Below are positions 1-11,310 of a stretch of 64,000 bases of DNA, one piece after another. Both the position numbers and the translations under genes were made by a program. The DNA lies in the NCBI GenBank assembly GCA_944472155.2, contig OX235273.1:80904793-80968792 (forward strand), in the 5' to 3' direction. Position 1 is the first letter of the stretch. Each line of letters begins with the position of its first letter. The notes under the pieces are model-generated. The model was not told the DNA's origin and did not search any database. It saw only the letters and a list, made by a program, of their open reading frames with translations. This stretch comes from Trichobilharzia szidati (Eukaryota; Platyhelminthes; Trematoda; Strigeidida; Schistosomatidae).

Positions 1-401
1 TGAGTGACGAAGATTTCCAGATTGGTTTTCAGGTTGATGAATGTGTTTCTCGCCTTCCCGATTCTCGATTTGACATCCTCGTCCGTTCCATGTGCCTGTA
101 GTTGAGACAATGCTCCCTAGATAAGTGAAGTGAATGAAGTAACCTCTTTCAAATCCCTCCCGTTGATGGTGATTGGCGCTGGATGTTGCTGCTGTTGTTG
201 TTGGTTGGTTATTTTCATAACCTCCGTCTTGTCTATGTTCACCTGCAGTCCTGTCTTCTCTGGCTGCTTCTTCGACCAGTTTGTCGGTTTTCGCTTGTAA
301 GTCTTCGATTTTGTGTGACATCAAACATAAATCATCCACGCGCGAAATCCAGGTCTTCTAGGTTCTTCACGTCGGTCCAGGATATCCCTGTCTTCTCGTT
401 T
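1..401 (-). mobile_element. RTE-A LINE remnant A1 (RT C-terminal part)
   Basis: Cut by the left window edge and truncated at 401, where unrelated AT-rich DNA begins. The minus strand matches the copy at 44.3-45.4 kb almost base for base and covers the stretch after RT motif B, including the catalytic Asp-Asp box and the Gln/Asn-rich linker. The Asp-Asp box (331-350) carries the same 4-nt frameshifting insertion as copies A3 and A11. No intact frame. Confidence 0.9.
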
Positions 402-744
402 AACTTAACCAAATTGCTACAGAAACTTCAACGCACAAATGACACATATAAACAAATTATATTTTAACACAAACTTATACCACGCAATATACACATTTGA
501 TCATAGGGAATAAAACGACAGTTGAGGCGAAGAAAATCTTCTTTTCGACGAAATCATCAACTAGGCTGTACATTCATGTATTTGTACTACATGTGTGAGA
601 AAGTTCCAGAATAATTTCTGGTCAATGGTCAGATTAATAAAATTACCATTAGGAATTAAAATGCTATAATAAACAGGGGGACGGATAAAGCTCAGACAAA
701 GTAGCATCATAATTACTGAGAAGATTGACATATTGTGCAATTAG

Positions 745-990
745 GGGTTAGAAATGTAGAAATAACAACAATAGACAGGATGTTTGGATAAAAAATCCAG
801 TGGGATCATAAATAATGTGACGAATAATTCTTTATGCAATCAGGGATTAAATATGTAGAAATAATAAAATAACAAAATAGACAGGAAGTTCGGATATGAA
901 AATATGGTAGTGTAAATAGGGATTAAGAAAAACTTAAAATAACTTGAATAAACAGGAAGTTTGGATAAGAAAGTCAATGGGATGGTCACT
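745..990 (-). repeat. Imperfect tandem units in a PLE 3' region
   Basis: About three units of 70-100 bp, each with a GGGATTA-like start and an ACAGGAAGTTTGGATA-like end, lie between the PLE stop and its terminal arm. The same ACAGG...GGATAA motif recurs in the arm, so the repeats belong to the element's 3' untranslated region. Confidence 0.6.
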
Positions 991-1008
991 ATTAAAAGAA
1001 CTACCTGT

Positions 1009-2113
1009 TTATGAGGGCCACGGCAGGGACAAGGGTTGAACGTATTTCTTTTGTATACATAGCGTGGGTTTGAGCTTTTGGATGGCTAGTGCCTCGGTTA
1101 TGCCCAGATGTCTTAATTTTACTCCCTTTGATAGGTTTGATCGAATCTTGTATATTATTTTGAAGGATTTTCCGAATGGCGATGAATGTCCTGAATTGAC
1201 CAGATGTTCTGTCACTGAACTATATACACGTTTTCGTTCTCCTTTTACTAGCCAGGCTGGATAGTGTTGACGAGCGCGTTTTTCAAGTTGGCGCATGGTA
1301 CGGCCGATGTACTCAGCTCTGCAAGAGCAAGTAAACTGGTATATGCACGTTGAAGTGGCCCAATGCGACAGCTTCTCTTTTGCGTTCTGGCTGAACAGTT
1401 TCTTGCAGGAAAACGTCAGTTGTAGTCTTGCGGCAAAGTATGTTTTCCTCAGAGATTTACAGAGGCGTTTATGAGGGATTTCTGCTTCAATGTCACCTTT
1501 GAATTCTAGATTAAGCAGAAGTATCTTCTTCGGGATGAATTGAACTTGTTCGGAAGTCTTCTTTGATTTGAAGTTCTTGTCTGTATGAACCTAGGCGGAA
1601 AACCGTTTTCCATCAGGGTTCTTTGGAGATTACTCAGTCCTTCATCAATCACCTCCTCGCTGCATATCTTCTGAATCCTCAAGAAAAGAGAGTATATCAG
1701 GTTCCTCTTTCTGCTTAGGGGCACAAAGCTTTGAAAGTTGATGAATTGTCCATTCCATGTAGGCCTTTTCAGAGAGTTGTTGGCGTTTCTTCTCAGATGG
1801 ACGTCGAGGAAGCGGAACATTCCGTTGGATTCAGCTTCAAGAGTAAATTCGATGTTTTGATGAGCATTGTTGAAGGTTTGAAGTAAGTTTTCAAGATCCA
1901 GGTTCTCATCACAAATGATGAAAGTATCATCAGTGTATCTCTTGTAAAGTTGGAGGTTAGTGACAGTCGATTAAAGGAGTTGTTTCCGAGGCTGATCATA
2001 AAACAGACGGCTAGGAGGGGTCCGAGTGGAGAGCCCATTGCTATGCCATCTGTTTGCCTGTAGATTTCATCGTTGAATCTGAAGTAGACGTTGAAGGTAC
2101 TACGTAGTAACAG
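1009..2113 (-). pseudogene. PLE-1 reverse transcriptase / GIY-YIG endonuclease, 5'-truncated
   Basis: Fragments of one PLE protein in order. First comes the end of the RT, with the MGSPLGPLLAVCF block near 2038 and the catalytic box RYTDDTF at about 1925-1945. The basic connector follows (RRN..KRPTWNGQFINF, 1506-1820). Last is the GIY-YIG endonuclease, whose core SCRAEYIGRT ends near 1290, followed by the conserved tail EHLVNSGH...PWPS (1009-1296). The endonuclease motif looks intact, but the RT lacks everything upstream of motif B and the frame is broken several times. Relic. Confidence 0.85.
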
Positions 2114-2127
2114 CTCCTTTAAATAAT

Positions 2128-2211
2128 AAAAATATGAAACGCTTCACGATTTTGCGTGTCATCCATGCGCAGGGGCCATGCTCATCTTCTCTGTATCGTT
2201 CCAATTTTAGT
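2128..2211 (-). pseudogene. U6: U6 spliceosomal snRNA fragment (84 nt) fused to a PLE
   Basis: The minus strand reads UACUAAAAUUGGAACGAUAC, then the invariant ACAGAGA and AGC, the internal stem-loop with GGCCCCUGCGCA, GAUGACACGCA, and the 3' end up to the U tract at 2128-2133. I count about four substitutions against the conserved metazoan U6 sequence as I know it. The 5' stem-loop (about 23 nt) is missing. The U6 3' end abuts the 5'-truncated PLE coding part in the same orientation; its 5' side meets the inverted PLE arm over a TA overlap. It cannot be a functional U6 gene. Confidence 0.95.
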
Positions 2212-2400
2212 ACATTTCTAACCCCCAATTGCACAATATGTCAATCTTCTCAGTAATTATGATGCTACTTTGTCTGAGCTTTATCCGTCCCCCTGTTTAT
2301 TATGGCATTTTAATTCCTAATGGTAATTTTATTAATCTGACCATTGACCAGAAATTATTCTGGAACTTTCTCACACATGTAGTACAAATACATGAATGTA

Positions 2401-2443
2401 CAGCCTAGTTGATGATTTCGTCGAAAAGAAGATTTTCTTCGCT
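2401..2443 (+). ncRNA. Hammerhead-like module in the PLE arm
   Basis: Order seen: AGC, a short segment ending UGAUGA, a 7-nt stem II segment, GAAA, hairpin AAGAA/UUCUU, C, GCU. AGC/GCU can close stem I. The CUGANGA core is interrupted. The left arm carries the same block inverted at 524-570. Hammerhead motifs are known from Penelope-like terminal repeats; activity here is doubtful. Confidence 0.5.
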
Positions 2444-2561
2444 TTCAACTGTCTGTTTACAAACTTATACATAATGATTCAGCTATAGGTAGTGAATGAA
2501 TGGCATTGGTGAACTGTAAAGAAAGCCACTTCTAATGTGTAATCAGTGAGACTGGGAAAAT

Positions 2562-2800
2562 GTGCGTCAGTGGCACAGCAGTAGAGTGCTCGCCAACCAC
2601 ACCTCCGGTGATCCGGGGTTTGATCTCCGGCCATCGACGCACTCCTTTACCTTGGTAAGCCAGTAATAGGACTGGTAAAGAGGGAAGGTTGGGCAAGGGG
2701 GCTAGCAACCCTATCCTGTAAAAATAATCACCACCGCTACAGAAACTTCAAGCCTCTAGCTTGAAGCCCTATGTTCCACTGTGAATGTAAAGGAATAAAA
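2562..2800 (+). mobile_element. S2 SINE copy a
   Basis: Diverged tRNA-like head (GTGGCACAGCAGTAGAG as A box, GGGTTTGATCTCC as B box), the S2 body (GGGCAAGGGGGCTAGCAACCC) and the tail GAAGCCCTATGTTCCACT ending in an A-rich run. No clear target-site duplication. Confidence 0.85.
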
Positions 2801-2820
2801 AAATATTTTTTAAAAATTAA

Positions 2821-3414
2821 ACAGTGGAAATACTTTAAATCACAGGAACTTCCAAAAAGCCTGGTACTCGAACCAATCTTCATTCAGCAGTCATGTTGAC
2901 ACAGAACAAATTTATCAATCAATAAAAAAGTCATATGAGAAAAAAGGCTAAACATTAAGTCAAGGAAACGATCAATACAAATATAAGTGAAGACAAGGAT
3001 GTGAAAACCTCTAAAGACAACCGATTACAGTCAAGGTCATCAAGAGAAATAGAAAGAAAAATATCATTCATGAAGATTTCCAAATTATTTACTTCAAATT
3101 CAAGTACTCGCTGAAAAAGTAACCATCGAGAAGAACAATGAAAGTTTCTCAGTTGAGTCATTCAGGTTAGACAACAGAAATTACACTAAGAACAGTGAAT
3201 TTAGTTGCGTCTTCATTAATTCATCATTAACCACTCACAGAAAACAGTATACAACAACAATAAATCAAAGGAATTCATTACATTTAAATAAAGCAAGAAC
3301 AAAACTGGTTTGTGCAGAATAATATGGTACCATCCTTTGTTTATTTCGTTAGCTTCTCATCAGCTAGCTTTTTACAGCCTAAATAAAATTACTACTAAGT
3401 TTTAACATACTTGC
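2821..3414. other. No recognised feature
   Basis: AT-rich sequence between an S2 SINE and a PLE relic. Short open frames only, none with a recognisable domain. Confidence 0.5.
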
Positions 3415-3419
3415 AAATT

Positions 3420-3880
3420 TTACATGATGTCAGTTGACAGGAGGTTCTGGACTTAGTGGATAATGCTCAGAGAATTATGCTTACATAATTTTTACACGGG
3501 AAGTTCAAGTTTAAACAAAAATCACTGTATGTGTACAATGGTAATGGAGTTAGTGAGTTCAACTCATATCATACAAACGAGAGACAAAGTTACGCACTAT
3601 GTCAAAAGAGGTTGAGGTTAAAGTCAAAGATTAGGTAATCAAATGAAAGAGAGAATAAAGACATCCAGTTACCAGGTGGGCAAGGAAAGACTGATAACTG
3701 CTTCTTTCTGAACACATAAATCGGGTTTCAGGCGTTTGATAGAGATTGCTTGGGCAAACTTGAGGAGAACTGAGCTTTTTTGTGTATTGGTGATTTTAAA
3801 GGATTCATCACAATTCACATCTGTTTTGTAAACCCCAATGATACTACCAAAGTGGGTCGCGTTGTACACTCGTGACTCAC
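3420..3880 (-). mobile_element. PLE relic, 3' end only
   Basis: The minus-strand frame 3669-3869 ends in the conserved PLE endonuclease tail (IKRLKPDLCVQKEAV..LSLP). The flank at 3420-3560 resembles the sequence below the relic at 40.6 kb, so both belong to one subfamily. RT and GIY-YIG core are absent. Confidence 0.7.
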
Positions 3881-3889
3881 TTATTCAAA

Positions 3890-4717
3890 ACTAAGTGTCT
3901 GAGTCTATGAGTTATGGATTCGTTTCTGTTCTTTCCCACCTTATGATACCCAATCGATAGTGAACTGTCTCTGAGTAATATTCTTTATCCTTGCACTCTT
4001 AGAATAAGATGACAGTCTTATCGATAAAATGCCTGTTTTTTATGTACACTCTTGGAACTGCACAACAGATATTCTCAGCTAGGATAGAAGAAGGTCTTAG
4101 ATTAAAAAAAAACTTAAATTTTGTTTCTTTTTTTGTGCATGATTTGTTTGACTTGGTAATCACTTCATGACCTAACAGTTAACTATCTAATAACACTGCT
4201 CTCGACTTTCTGACCAGTAAGAAGTGAATATATTGAGAGCGACTTTAACATACTATCATTTAATAGGTTTTTTTCATCAAGAAGTACGTAAATCAGATAA
4301 ATCAATTTCTATGATACCTTTCTTCAATTATTTAAACCATCATCTACCCAGGTAATTTTTTTGAAAACAGAGGAGTTATAACTGCACTCAGGAAATGAAT
4401 GAACGAGCACTTTTGTCAGCCAATTAGAGAAAGCTTTAAATGACACAAGGGAACAGTGGCTGCAGCTCAAGCGAAACCTTTGATGTTGACAGTATTCAAA
4501 CCTGTCATCCGCGTAATACCGATATTGATCTGAATAATTATGGTGATGATGACAAATGGACATTCAAATGAAAGTAAGGGAAAATCTTTTGTCTTCAAAG
4601 TAGAAATATGAATTGATTAGTGTCTGGCTCATACAACCCCCTCAGTAGAACATCAGGTAGACTATCCAGAAGTTATTATTTTAAATTCACTCGCAATTTA
4701 GGTTCACATCTCTACTT
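3890..4717. other. Unassigned stretch
   Basis: No repeat family recognised. A 79-codon minus-strand frame (4324-4563) with a His- and Tyr-rich start is open, but I see no domain or convincing splice sites. Confidence 0.4.
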
Positions 4718-4724
4718 GATTATT

Positions 4725-5010
4725 TTCAAGAGTTAATTTGCAGGGATTCCATTTGTTTCAACTTAGATCACGGATTGATATGACTTGGAAAACTTTTGAA
4801 AACCACCACTCATGTACTGGACAGCTGTTTCCACCGTCCTAGTTTGGGACTTATCTTCAGTACGCACCCACTACCAGGGTCCGAACTTGGGACCTTCCTG
4901 CAACAAGAAAAGCACGTAAACCATCCAGCCCTTGGAACTCTATTCAGTGATCGATGAATTCCAGCTTCTATCAATTCGTGATCTCAGTGTGACCAACCTA
5001 GTGGAAAATA
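4725..5010 (-). mobile_element. S3 element copy a
   Basis: Begins at the family's 3' terminus (CAAGAGTTAATTTGCAGGGATT on the plus strand). Contains the inverted hammerhead block (4840-4888, with GTACTGGACAGCTGTTTC) and the B box. The tRNA-like region is strongly diverged. On the minus strand the core reads CUGAAGA, followed by UAAGUCCC. Confidence 0.75.
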
Positions 5011-5310
5011 GGGTTTTAGAAGAACATCTCTGTTTCACTTTGTTCTCTGAAGTCGTCATTAACTTGCTCCATGAGCGCTGATAAGATTTCATTTCCTCAT
5101 CACATAATCTCCTTCATTGTCACTTACGGTCAACTAACGAATCCTTTCTCATTTGTTTTCCACTCGAGGGACTGGCGAGTGATGTCATCCAACTTTAAGT
5201 TTACACATATTTTCTTCACATTTGAATTGTCCATGCAGTCGTTTAACCAGTATCCATTTCATAAGGATTTGTAAGGCTTTCAGCTAACAATCTCACGAAT
5301 AACATAATAC

Positions 5311-6044
5311 ACATGGACTTACACAAAAAACTTGAAGGATCTGGACTTCGCCGGTGATATATGTCTGATTTCCCACAAACTGGAAGATATGCATCTGGGA
5401 AGCACCGTTTCGACTACAGGCAGACGGAACTGACGAGGATATCAAAACAAGGATCAGGAAAGCAAGACAAGCTTTCATTACTCTCAAGTCTGTGTGGAGG
5501 TCAACAGCACTCAGCATGAAAATGGAAATAAGATCCGGATTTTCAACTCCAATGTGAAGTCAGTCAGTGCTACTCACTATACGGATCAGAGACTTGCACT
5601 TCGCGTCGTAAAGAGCATCTCAAACAAACTACAGACATTCATTAACAGTTGTCTTCGCTCAATACCACTCAAGATCAGATGGCCGGTCAGAAAAGATCAG
5701 CAACAGAGATCTCTGGGAATGAGCGAACCAACCAACCAGGAACTGATTGTGAAACAAATAGGCAGGAAGAAATGGAGATGGATTGGCTGGCCATACTCTG
5801 AGGAAACAATGCATCAAGTGACATCACTAGACAAGCCATTGCTCGAGTGGAACCCGATCGAACGGGAAGCGGTGAGTTGTTCGTCAGTGCAAGGGTGACA
5901 TGGAGGAGGTGATGTGAAGAGGAGATGAAGGCGTGTGGGCAGACCTGGAGCCAGGTGAAGACTGTAGCAGAGAACCGAACGCAATGGAGACGCACGGCTG
6001 AAGCTCTATGTTCCTGTAGGAAATAAAGGAAACAATAATAATAA
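5311..6044 (+). mobile_element. RTE-A copy A2, internally deleted
   Basis: Starts in the RT at KNLEDLDFAGD (5317-5360), then jumps near 5391 from the HKLEDM segment to the later GSTVSTTG segment, an internal deletion. It continues through the connector (SNVKSV, LQTFINSCLRS, IGRKKWRWIGWP) to the 3' end at TTCC..GGAAATAAAGGAAACAATAATAAT. The 3' AAT repeats are typical of this family. Frame broken. Confidence 0.9.
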
Positions 6045-6285
6045 ATGAAGCTTGTCAATTTTCCTTTTCAAGCATTTATTGAATGAATCGATAGCAGAGT
6101 ATTTGTAAAAATACCTTGGAATTATAACTTCTGCTGAATACTCATCTTACTGAACAGTAATCATAACTTGCAATGTGTTGGCGACCTGTTTATATCAGCG
6201 GGCTACACTATAATTCATTAAATTTTCTCCCTATCTTATTGTTTCAATAGTTCAATTATATCTATGAGTAGTAATACATACTTAG

Positions 6286-6461
6286 GCAAATTTTTAATTG
6301 GCGTTAAATCCACTACTGTTCATTTTTTTGAAGTAGTGGACAAAGAGAAAGTATCACAACAGACTGGTTTCCGCCACATATCATCAAACACCATTGAGTC
6401 ACGCAAGAGAGAGATATACTGTCGATTGCTATTTCTCTACAAGATCATGGATCAAGAGTAA
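6286..6461 (+). other. Possible terminal exon or chance frame
   Basis: An open frame reads GKFLIGVKSTTVHFFEVVDK and ends KIMDQE-stop at 6461. It is preceded by TACTTAG (AG at 6284-6285), which could be a 3' splice site, though the pyrimidine tract is poor. The composition is protein-like and it matches none of the repeat families here. I do not recognise the family; chance is possible. Confidence 0.2.
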
Positions 6462-6694
6462 CAAAAATATATTGATAAAATACTCTGAGAATTTCTCACG
6501 GTCAAAACATCCTGTCACAAATAAAGCCGTCATTAACATGTTCATTCCTATGTGAATAAATTGCCATGTTTCATTTGACTGAAACAGATAAGACTATTTA
6601 TTGGTTCTTTTACGAATTTCAATTAATAATTAACTCATTTTATTTTCAATGTATAACTATAACTTGACTAGTTATATTTTTCTTCTTTATTGAT

Positions 6695-7831
6695 TTTAGA
6701 CTTTGAGAAGGCCTTCGACAGCGTTGACCGTGAAGTAATTTGGAAACTACTCAAGTACTATGGCGTACCTCAGATATTCATCAACCTTATTCAACAGCTG
6801 TACGACAACGGCACATGTCAAGTGATCCACAACGGAAAACTCAGCGAAGCGTTTGGAGCAAACACAGGAGTCACACAATGGTGCTTATTATCACCAATGA
6901 TATTCCTAATTGTGGTGGACTGGATTATGCGTCAGACAGTGGGAAACGAGAAGACAGGGATATCCTGGATCGATGTGAAGAACCTACAAGACCTGGATTT
7001 CGCGCGTGGATGATTTATGTTTGATGTCACACAAAATCGAAGACTTACAAGCGAAAACCGAGAAACTGGTCGAAGAAGCAGTCAGAGAAGACAGGACTCC
7101 AGGTGAACATAGACAAGACGGAGGTTATGAAAATAACAAACCAACAACAACAGCAGCAACATCCAGCGCCAATCACCATCAACGGGAGGGATTTGAAAGA
7201 GGTTACTTCATTCACTTGACTTATTTAGGGAGCATTGTCTCAACTACAGGCACATGAAACGGACGAGGATGTCAAATCGAGAATCGGGAAGGCGAGAAAC
7301 ACATTCATCAACCTGAAACCAATCTGGAAATCGTCGTCACTCAGCCTGCATCAACAACAAAATGATTCGGATTTTCAATACAAACGACGTCAAGTCAGTC
7401 AGTTCTTCTATACGGATGGATCAGAAACTTGGCGGCGGGTCACAAAGAATATTTCCAACAGCCTGCTGCAGACCTTTATAAACAACTGTCTTCGCTGGCT
7501 CTATACTGAAGATCAGATGGCCAGAAAGAACAAGAACCAATCACCCAACAAATATGCAGGAGAAAGTGGAGATGGATTGGACACTCACTGGCTGAGGAGG
7601 CCGTTGGGTGACATCGCACGTCAGGCCAACGCTCCAGTGTAACCCGAAATGGAAGCGGCGAGTGGGACGTCAGTGGAAGGGTGACATGGAGGAGATCGTG
7701 TAAAGAGGAGTTGAAACAGTATGGATTAACATGGATGCAGGAGAAAAGTACAGCAGAAGACAGAAGCAAGTGGAGGCGTGCAGTTGAAGCCCTATGTTCC
7801 ACTAGAAACCCAAGGGAACAATAATAATAAT
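6695..7831 (+). mobile_element. RTE-A copy A3, 5'-truncated at RT motif A
   Basis: The longest RTE-A relic on the plus strand. RT motif A reads DFEKAFDSVDRE (about 6699-6735). Motif B is altered (NTGVTQWCLLSP instead of GVRQGCLLSP). The Asp-Asp box is shifted out of frame by a 4-nt insertion at 7000-7008. The Gln-rich linker, the LGSIVSTTG segment, the connector and the 3' end ACTAGGAACCCAAGGGAACAA + (TAA)n at 7831 follow. Several frameshifts split the protein. The truncation point coincides with that of copy A11. Confidence 0.92.
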
Positions 7832-7894
7832 CATTTTAGCATATTAGTTTTGAGTTAATTATCTGTGGGAACACCATTACGCATTAGGATTCTG

Positions 7895-7985
7895 AATACG
7901 CCTGACTGAAGAGTCTCAAATAGGACGAAATACACATGCTGGATTTCACTGCTATTCACCACCAAGCAAAGTAACTAACTTCACA
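7895..7985 (+). mobile_element. S4 (SM-alpha-like) fragment with hammerhead remnant
   Basis: Contains CUGAAGA, GUCUCAAAUAGGAC, GAAA and then GCUGGAUUUCACUGCUA, in the order of the SM-alpha hammerhead. Stem III and the NUH cleavage triplet are damaged. Short and diverged. Confidence 0.6.
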
Positions 7986-9232
7986 TTAATCCTAAGGCAT
8001 CATCGAATTATCTCTGCACTAGGCACCAACATGTCAGCAGGGACCGAGTTTCACGGGAAAAGACAGGAGACTTGGCAATGCAATCATTTTTCAATTTGAT
8101 GTACACATTTAGGGAAATTAGGCACAGATCTCCTATTCTACTTTCGCTCTTCATACTGTGTTTCTTTGTCTTCTTTTCATGTCACCCTACTTTTGTCTCA
8201 ATACTGCTTCATTCCCTCTATTTGATTTCAAATCTGTCTCTCGGCTATTTGATATTTTGTGTCGGTGAACGTCTCTTTACTATACTACTGATAAATCTTG
8301 TGAGTATCACATGCTACACGAACATTTCGATTTAGGATAATCAATCAGTGGGAAATGTAGATCAACCAAACAAAAAAACAACTGATCATCTATGCTTTCC
8401 TGAGAGAAAATCAATTCATTGCATTTTTCACGCAATTGTCATAAAGTTGTTTTGCTGAGCCAAACATGGTGGATCTACACTTTAACTTTAACTTCTTTTT
8501 GATTGATTTTTTTCCCATTCATATTCTGACTTCATCAGTTGTGAATCCATGTGTTTTATCACAACAGACACATATTGTTGTTGAAACTCTAACAACAATC
8601 ATGCACACATACTTACACATATAAACCAATCCTGAAGACTGACAATATAATGCATTGTAGGGGTGAATGAAGTATGCTTTCAATTAAAACCTGTGCAGAC
8701 TACTACTGACAATCAAGAAGTAATCGATAGATATTTTGATCTAGTGTAGAAACCTCCAGTAATTATTAGCCACTGTTATATGCAACGTTTTGAATCTTGA
8801 ATGATGAGATTACTCAGTAATTGATTATATGTAGAAGTTCATTTTGCAATTTCCAAGGAGTTGATTATACTAGATCGAAATTCTAGGTATCTGCTAGGGT
8901 ATCCACTTCTGGTACGGAAGCTCCGACGATATCTTATGGTCAACAGGCTGTTATTTTGCAAAATGATGGCTAATAGTGAAATCAATTTCGTCTTATTCTG
9001 GGCTGATGAGCTGAATGTACTATTAGCCCATTGAGTGATAATGACCATAGTAACACTTGAGCCCAACGCATGTTGCTTAGAATTTCAAAGTGTTATCCAC
9101 TGCTCCCAGAAGGTTATTTTTTTGTGAAACCGGCATCAACTGTTTTTTGATGAAATTTTTTCCCAAGTTCTCGTTCATTCCCTGGTCTAAAGTCCAAAGA
9201 CCAACAATTACAAGAGTTTATCTCATTCCCCA
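7986..9232. other. Unassigned stretch
   Basis: No recognised repeat or gene. Two open frames (8072-8335 plus, hydrophobic; 8839-9066 minus) have no domain I recognise and no clear splice signals. Confidence 0.4.
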
Positions 9233-9233
9233 T

Positions 9234-10600
9234 ATTATTATTATTATTATTATTTCCTTTAGTTCCTAGAGGAACATAGGGCTTCAGCCGCAAGCCTCCA
9301 TTGCGTTCGGTTCTCCGCCAACGTTTTTACCTGGCTTCACGTCTTCACATAACCACCTCCATGTCACCCTCACACTGACGACCAACTCGCCGCTTCCCAT
9401 TCGAGTTCCACTCAAGCGATGACCTGTCGTGTGATGTCACTCACATGATGATTTTTTTTCTCCAATCCACCTCCATTTCTCCCTGCGTATTTGCTGCACA
9501 GTTGGTTCCTGCTGGATTGGTTCGCTCATTGTCAGAGATCCATCCCTGTTACTAATGTTCTCCGGCCGGTCATCTGATTTTGAGTGGTATTGAGCGAAGA
9601 TAGTTGTTGACGAAGGTGTATAGTTTGTTCGAAGTAACCTTCGTTACGCGCAGTGCAAGCCTCTGACCTGTATAGTAAGTAGCACTGACTTCATATTGCA
9701 GTTGAAAATCCGCATCTTATTTTCATTCTAATCCTGAGTGCTGTTTACCTCCACCCAAACCTGAGAGTGATGAAGGCTTGTCTTGCTTTCCCGATCTTCG
9801 CTGCTTTGATATCCTCACCAGTCCCGTCCGCCTGTAGTTGAAACGATGCTTCCCAGGTAGGTAGGTAGGTGAAGGAGGTTGCTTCTTTCAGATTTCTCCC
9901 ATTTATGCTGGCTGATTGTTGTTTGTTGTTGTTGCTGTTGCTGTTGGTGGTGTTGCCCAGGAATTTTCATCACCTCCGTTTTCTCTATGTTCACCTGAAG
10001 TCCTATCTTCTCTGGGTGCTTCTTCTGACAACTTGTTGCTTTTCGCTTGCATTTTTTCCAGTTTGTGGCAAATGAGACATATGTCATCGGCGAAGTCCAG
10101 ATCCTCCAAGTTTTTTGTGAGTCCATTTTATGCCTGTTTCCTCATTGCCCGCCGCTGTTTGTCGCATTACGCAATCTACTGCAATCAAGAAAATCATTGG
10201 CGATAGTAGTCAGCCAGCTTGTCTTACTCCCGTCTTCACTTCGAAGGATTCCGTGAATTTCCCGTTGTGGATTACTTGGCATGCAGCATTGTCGTACAGC
10301 TGCTGGATGAGATGTATAATTGTCGGTGGCACCCCGTAGTAGCGAAGTAGTTTCCAAATCACCTACCGATCGACACTGTCGAAGGCCTTTTCAAAGTCGA
10401 TGAAGTTAAGTGAGATAGAGAGCTGACTGCCACTCCAAGGTCTGTTCAATGATGATCCGTAGTTATGTGATTTGATCGATGCATGCCTTGTTCCTCCTGA
10501 ATCCAGCCTGTTCTGGTCGAAGTTTTTCATCCAGGGCGTGTTTGATTCTCTCCAGGATGATACAGCATAGTACTGAGCTTGGGATAGGCAGGAGCACATA
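9234..10600 (-). mobile_element. RTE-A copy A4
   Basis: Minus strand, the most 5'-extended RTE-A RT copy here. Frame 10363-10599 carries a degraded region upstream of motif A and then FIDFEKAFDSVDR. The Asp-Asp box (DFADDICLI) is present near 10080-10100, within 9903-10109. The linker and connector follow, and the 3' end lies at the (ATT)n run at 9234. Frameshifts divide the protein. Subfamily with TTCCTCTAGGAACTAAAGGAAA near the end. Confidence 0.9.
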
Positions 10601-11310
10601 TATGTTATAGTCTTTAAATCAATGAAATTTCTGCAGATTCAACAAATTAGTCAGGTAAATTCCTTCACATTTCTCTCCTAGTATTCCACTTGATTTCTTA
10701 TCTTATTTATTCCAATGAAATATTATAGGGGTTATTGTGGCTTTGTTTAAACAAAAGTCTAAAACAGGAAATGAATTTGTCTCAATTAAATGAGACCTGT
10801 TAAAATATTTTACTGAATAGGAACATCTGGAAAACACTCATATATAACAACTCTCATGGAAAAAATACTCTGAATTAAATAATAATATTAATGTTACATT
10901 CATATGCGAAATATGTTATATTGCAAGTGTAAAGCTTCCTCATTCATTGAATGTCCACTGTACGTGAAGGTTTTGATGTCTTGACATCAACCTAAGACAT
11001 CTTCGAAGATAATATATGTCTGTTTTCTTCAATTACATCACCTTAAACGTAATCACGATTTCACCAAGATGGTATATGCTACTAGTTGTTGGGAGTAGTT
11101 GGAGACCAAATACACTGAGCTTGACAAATAGATGTAACTGGTCTAAACAAAAGATGGGGGTTTCTGTCGTTGAGGGACAATCTCATCAGATGCATGCTCA
11201 GAATGGTGCAGTTTAGGGAGTCTAATCACACTAAAATATCCCATACATATGCTTCCCTTGATAAATTTCTATAAAGAAAGAAAGACCAAATATGCAGTAT
11301 GAAATGATAA
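10601..11310. other. No recognised feature
   Basis: AT-rich; a short perfect palindrome occurs near 10965-10985 (TTGATGTCTTGACATCAA). Nothing else supported. Confidence 0.4.

Larger units (their letters stand above)
516..2456. mobile_element. PLE-1 head-to-head palindrome with a U6 insert
   Basis: The left arm (516-757) and right arm (2210-2456) are nearly identical inverted copies of a PLE 3' terminal region. A 5'-truncated PLE coding region (1009-2113, minus) runs into the left arm. The right arm is a 3'-end-only copy on the plus strand. A U6 snRNA fragment lies where the two copies meet. Penelope-like elements are known to occur with directly or inverted repeated ends. Confidence 0.85.

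Noticed and set aside
183..467. 94-codon plus-strand frame at the left edge
   Set aside because: It is the antisense of RTE-A; the minus strand carries the family sequence.
4324..4563. His/Tyr-rich minus-strand frame as a host exon
   Set aside because: No acceptable splice sites or recognisable domain; kept only as unassigned.
5687..6058. 123-codon minus-strand frame
   Set aside because: Antisense of RTE-A copy A2.
8461..8700. Search for a PLE or S4 element in this AT-rich stretch
   Set aside because: Only scattered short matches; nothing in consistent order.
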